Below are positions 33,316 through 35,872 of a stretch of 35,872 nt of DNA, in pieces. Below the pieces are notes generated by a model, which was not told the DNA's origin, ran no database searches, and saw nothing but the letters and a program-made list of their open reading frames with translations. Made by a program: the position numbers and the translations under genes. The DNA lies in NCBI GenBank assembly GCA_905182905.1, contig CAJJDH010000089.1, positions 1-35,872 on the forward strand. Direction: 5' to 3'. Numbering within the stretch: the first letter of the stretch is position 1; each line of letters begins with the position of its first letter. The stretch comes from a marine gamma proteobacterium HTCC2089. Lineage in GTDB: Bacteria > Pseudomonadota > Gammaproteobacteria > Pseudomonadales > Azotimanducaceae.

Positions 33316-34659
33316 ATGATTAAGATTAAAAAAGGCTTGGATTTACCTATCTCAGGTAAACCAACGCAGGTAGTTGAAGAGGGGCGGAGTGTTCGTTCGG
33401 TAGCAGTTCTCGGCGATGATTTTCCTGGAATGAAGCCGACCATGAATGTGGTCGTAGGTGACCAAGTCAGAAAAGGGCAAACACTCTTTTCCGATAAAAA
33501 AACCGAAGGGGTAGTATTCACCTCTCCAGCCGCAGGCACCGTTACTGGCATCAACAGAGGCGCAAAACGCGCATTTATCAGTGTTGTGGTAGAAGTTGCA
33601 GATGGCGAGGAAGAGACTTTTCCGGCCTACTCTCAAGATGAAATCGATTCTTTGCCACGCAAAGATGTGGTCGACCAGCTACTAAAAAGTGGAAGCTGGC
33701 CTGGATTACGCACAAGACCGTATTCTCGCGTGCCATCTCCTACATCAACTCCAAACTCCATATTCGTTACTGCAATTGATACCAACCCATTGGCAGCAGA
33801 TCCCAAGGTCGTAATCGCTGGGAATGAGACTGCATTTTCTGCAGGGCTTTCAGTTTTGGCTAGGTTGACTGATGGAGCAGTGCACTTGTGTCAAGACGAC
33901 AGCCCAGAGGTCGCCGCGTCAAATCACAGCGGCGTTACAAATCATGTTTTTGCAGGTATCCACCCGGCTGGTTTAGCGGGTACGCATATTCATTTCATTG
34001 ACCCGGTCAGCGCAAACAAGACCGTTTGGTTTGTGGGTTACCAAGATGTCATCGCATTTGGTCATCTGTTCTTAACTGGGAAAATATTTTCCGAGCGTGT
34101 GGTTGCTCTTGCAGGACCAGGCGCGGTAAATCCTCGGTTGGTCAAAACTATAGCAGGCGCGAGTTTAGATGAACTCACTGCTGGTGAAGTTGTAGATGGT
34201 GAGCAACGCATAATTTCAGGTTCAGTATTGTCGGGTCGCACAGCCAAAGGGTTAGTCAGCTTTTTGGGCCGCTATCACAATCAGATATCGATTTTGCCTG
34301 AAGATCGAGAACGCAAATTGATCGGCTACTTACGCCCAGGCGCCAATAAGCACTCGGTTTTTCCAGCATTTCTATCTAAGTGGATTGGGGAAAAGAGTGT
34401 TGACTTTAGTACCAGTACTAACGGTAGCTCTCGAGGCATGGTTCCCATCGGTACCTATGACTCTGTAATGCCCTTAGACATCCTCGCTACTCAGCTTATG
34501 CGTAGCCTATTGGTTGGTGATATAGAGCAAGCTATTGCTTTGGGTTGCCTTGAGTTAGACGAAGACGATATTGCGTTATGCACTTACGCGTGTCCTGGTA
34601 AATACGAGTTTGGCCCTGTGTTAAGAGGCCTTCTCTCACAAATAGAAAAGGAGGGTTAG
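33316..34659 (+). CDS. nqrA: Na+-translocating NADH:quinone reductase subunit A
   Basis: The soluble, quinone-site subunit of the respiratory sodium pump NQR, which oxidises NADH and exports Na+. The 447 residues match the family length and opening (MIKIKKGLDLPISGKP), with a lipoyl-like fold early on (GDQVRKGQTLFSDK) and FVTAIDTNPLAADP, PAGLAGTHIHF and MPLDILATQLMRSLL further along. It lacks flavin or iron-sulfur motifs, as expected. The ATG at 33316 is used; GTG at 33310 is also open. First gene of the operon, four bases before nqrB. Confidence 0.97.
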   Translation: MIKIKKGLDLPISGKPTQVVEEGRSVRSVAVLGDDFPGMKPTMNVVVGDQVRKGQTLFSDKKTEGVVFTSPAAGTVTGINRGAKRAFISVVVEVADGEEETFPAYSQDEIDSLPRKDVVDQLLKSGSWPGLRTRPYSRVPSPTSTPNSIFVTAIDTNPLAADPKVVIAGNETAFSAGLSVLARLTDGAVHLCQDDSPEVAASNHSGVTNHVFAGIHPAGLAGTHIHFIDPVSANKTVWFVGYQDVIAFGHLFLTGKIFSERVVALAGPGAVNPRLVKTIAGASLDELTAGEVVDGEQRIISGSVLSGRTAKGLVSFLGRYHNQISILPEDRERKLIGYLRPGANKHSVFPAFLSKWIGEKSVDFSTSTNGSSRGMVPIGTYDSVMPLDILATQLMRSLLVGDIEQAIALGCLELDEDDIALCTYACPGKYEFGPVLRGLLSQIEKEG

Positions 34660-34663
34660 CCCT

Positions 34664-35854
34664 ATGAGTTTAAGATCCTTTCTAGATGATTTGGCACCTA
34701 CCTTTGAAAAAGGCGGTCGCTTAGAGGCGCTTTATCCGGCCTATGAAGCCATTGATACAGCACTTTATACACCCGGTAAAATTACCGCTGGTGCTTCACA
34801 TATTCGCGATTCATTAGATCTGAAACGCATCATGATCACTGTGTGGTTGTGCGCGTTTATTCCAGTATTTGTCGGTAGCTACTTTGTTGGTCTAAACGCC
34901 AATGAAGCTATGCAAGCTCTAGGTCAGAGTGAAGTAGCAAACTGGCGCGGCATTCTCCTTAATGGTCTTGTTGGGTATGATCCTAATAGTGTATTTGACT
35001 GCCTCGTACATGGCCTTGCGTACTTTATTCCTCTTTACATCACCGTTTTTGTTGCGGGTATTATTTTTGAAATATGGTTTGCTTCCAAGCGTGGTCATGA
35101 GGTTAACGAAGGCTATTTCGTAACCTCTATTTTGTTTACTCTGACTTTGCCTCCATCGATTCCGCTTTGGATGGCAGCAGTTGGTGTCGTTTTCGGTGTT
35201 GTGATTGGTAAAGAGGTATTCGGTGGTACTGGTAAGAACTTCCTTAACCCAGCGTTAACCGGTAGAGCGTTTTTATACTTTGCCTATCCAGCACAGATGT
35301 CTGGTGACGCCGTATGGGTTGCCGTTGACGGTTGGACGCAGGCAACGCCTTTAGGTAGCTGGGTGTTAGACGGCGAAGCTGGTGTTGGCGTTGATTGGTG
35401 GAATGCATTTATCGGCTACATGCCCGGATCTATGGGCGAAACTTCAACTCTGGCTATTTTGATCGCCGGCGCGTTACTGTGTATGACGCGGATTGCGTCA
35501 TGGCGAGTAATGGCTGGGGTATTTCTTGGTATGGCGTTAACCGCTTCGCTTTTCAATACAATCGACTCAACTAACCCAATGTTCACTATGACATTCCAAT
35601 GGCACTTGGTGTTGGGCGGATTGGCATTTGGCGCTGTCTTCATGGCTACTGATCCAGTGTCCTCAGCTATGACGAATGATGGTCGTTGGTTCTACGGAAT
35701 TCTCATAGGATTTATGTGTGTGCTGATTCGGGTGGTTAATCCCGCATTCCCTGAAGGCATGATGCTAGCAATTTTGTTCGGTAATCTATTCGCGCCATTG
35801 ATCGACCACTTTGTTGTTCAAGCGAATATCAAGAGGAGACTGGCACGTGGCTAA
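34664..35854 (+). CDS. nqrB: Na+-translocating NADH:quinone reductase subunit B
   Basis: A membrane subunit of NQR carrying covalent FMN and riboflavin and part of the sodium path. The 396 residues include a cytoplasmic N-terminus (YTPGKITAGASHIRDSLDLKRIM), about ten membrane helices, HEVNEGYFVTSILF, GGTGKNFLNPALTGRAF, and the flavin-transfer site QATPL with Thr228 as the probable FMN attachment residue. The ending NPAFPEGMMLAILFGNLFAPL then NIKRRLARG is characteristic. GGAGG precedes the ATG. The stop overlaps the start of nqrC by eight bases. Confidence 0.97.
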   Translation: MSLRSFLDDLAPTFEKGGRLEALYPAYEAIDTALYTPGKITAGASHIRDSLDLKRIMITVWLCAFIPVFVGSYFVGLNANEAMQALGQSEVANWRGILLNGLVGYDPNSVFDCLVHGLAYFIPLYITVFVAGIIFEIWFASKRGHEVNEGYFVTSILFTLTLPPSIPLWMAAVGVVFGVVIGKEVFGGTGKNFLNPALTGRAFLYFAYPAQMSGDAVWVAVDGWTQATPLGSWVLDGEAGVGVDWWNAFIGYMPGSMGETSTLAILIAGALLCMTRIASWRVMAGVFLGMALTASLFNTIDSTNPMFTMTFQWHLVLGGLAFGAVFMATDPVSSAMTNDGRWFYGILIGFMCVLIRVVNPAFPEGMMLAILFGNLFAPLIDHFVVQANIKRRLARG

Positions 35855-35872
35855 ATTAGATAAAGACAGTTT
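35847..35872 (+). CDS. nqrC: Na+-translocating NADH:quinone reductase subunit C, 5' end only
   Basis: Cut off by the window edge after about eight codons (GTG start, reading MAKLDKDS). AGGAGA at 35833-35838 is eight bases upstream, the frame overlaps the nqrB stop, and nqrC always follows nqrB, so the call rests mainly on context. Confidence 0.75.

Overview
The window looks like chromosomal DNA of a marine, Gram-negative gammaproteobacterium. The evidence is the nqr operon (Na+-pumping NADH:quinone reductase), a BCCT-type compatible-solute transporter, LpxC, a complete pspF/pspABC stress locus, and the rnd-ycgL-ycgN cluster, which is typical of gammaproteobacteria. The genus is not resolved. 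There are no insertion sequences, CRISPR arrays or phage genes; most of the window is conserved core genome with an accessory-looking stretch at about 6.3-12.3 kb.

Layout. 0.2-6.3 kb: a secreted NTF2-like protein, a membrane-bound class III adenylate cyclase with a large periplasmic sensor, a putative lipoprotein, prepilin peptidase PilD and a BCCT transporter. 6.6-12.1 kb: a cytochrome P450, a TetR regulator with candidate operators, a coniferyl-aldehyde-type dehydrogenase, and a redoxin gene interrupted by an in-frame TGA exactly where the family has the first cysteine of its CxxC active site. Both flanks stay in one frame and a hairpin with a GG-containing loop follows at a bacterial-SECIS distance. 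I read it as a selenoprotein with a UxxC site fused to a DsbD-alpha-like domain. This is the most notable object here and would be split in two by ordinary gene calling.

12.3-16.7 kb: tRNA-Ser(GCU) with its terminator, pspF diverging from pspA-pspB-pspC with a sigma-54-like promoter between them, and a glycerophosphodiester phosphodiesterase. 16.8-21.4 kb: dnaX-ybaB-recR-rnd-ycgL-ycgN, tightly packed with several overlapping start/stop codons. dnaX has a nine-A run; slipping there in either direction meets a stop within a few codons, so the gene probably makes both a long tau and a short gamma form.

21.5-30.1 kb: a small membrane protein, a MoxR AAA+ ATPase with its VWA partner, the DEAH RNA helicase HrpA, and a PP2C-phosphatase/STAS pair that looks like a partner-switching module with a degenerate receiver domain. 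30.1-35.9 kb: dusA-terB on the minus strand (overlapping), an isolated lpxC, and nqrA-nqrB with the first codons of nqrC at the window edge.

Several starts were moved from the longest reading frame because a Shine-Dalgarno sequence points to a downstream codon (BCCT, P450, TetR, PspC, LpxC, TerB, cyclase). Functions are read from motifs and remembered family sequences; no database search was run.
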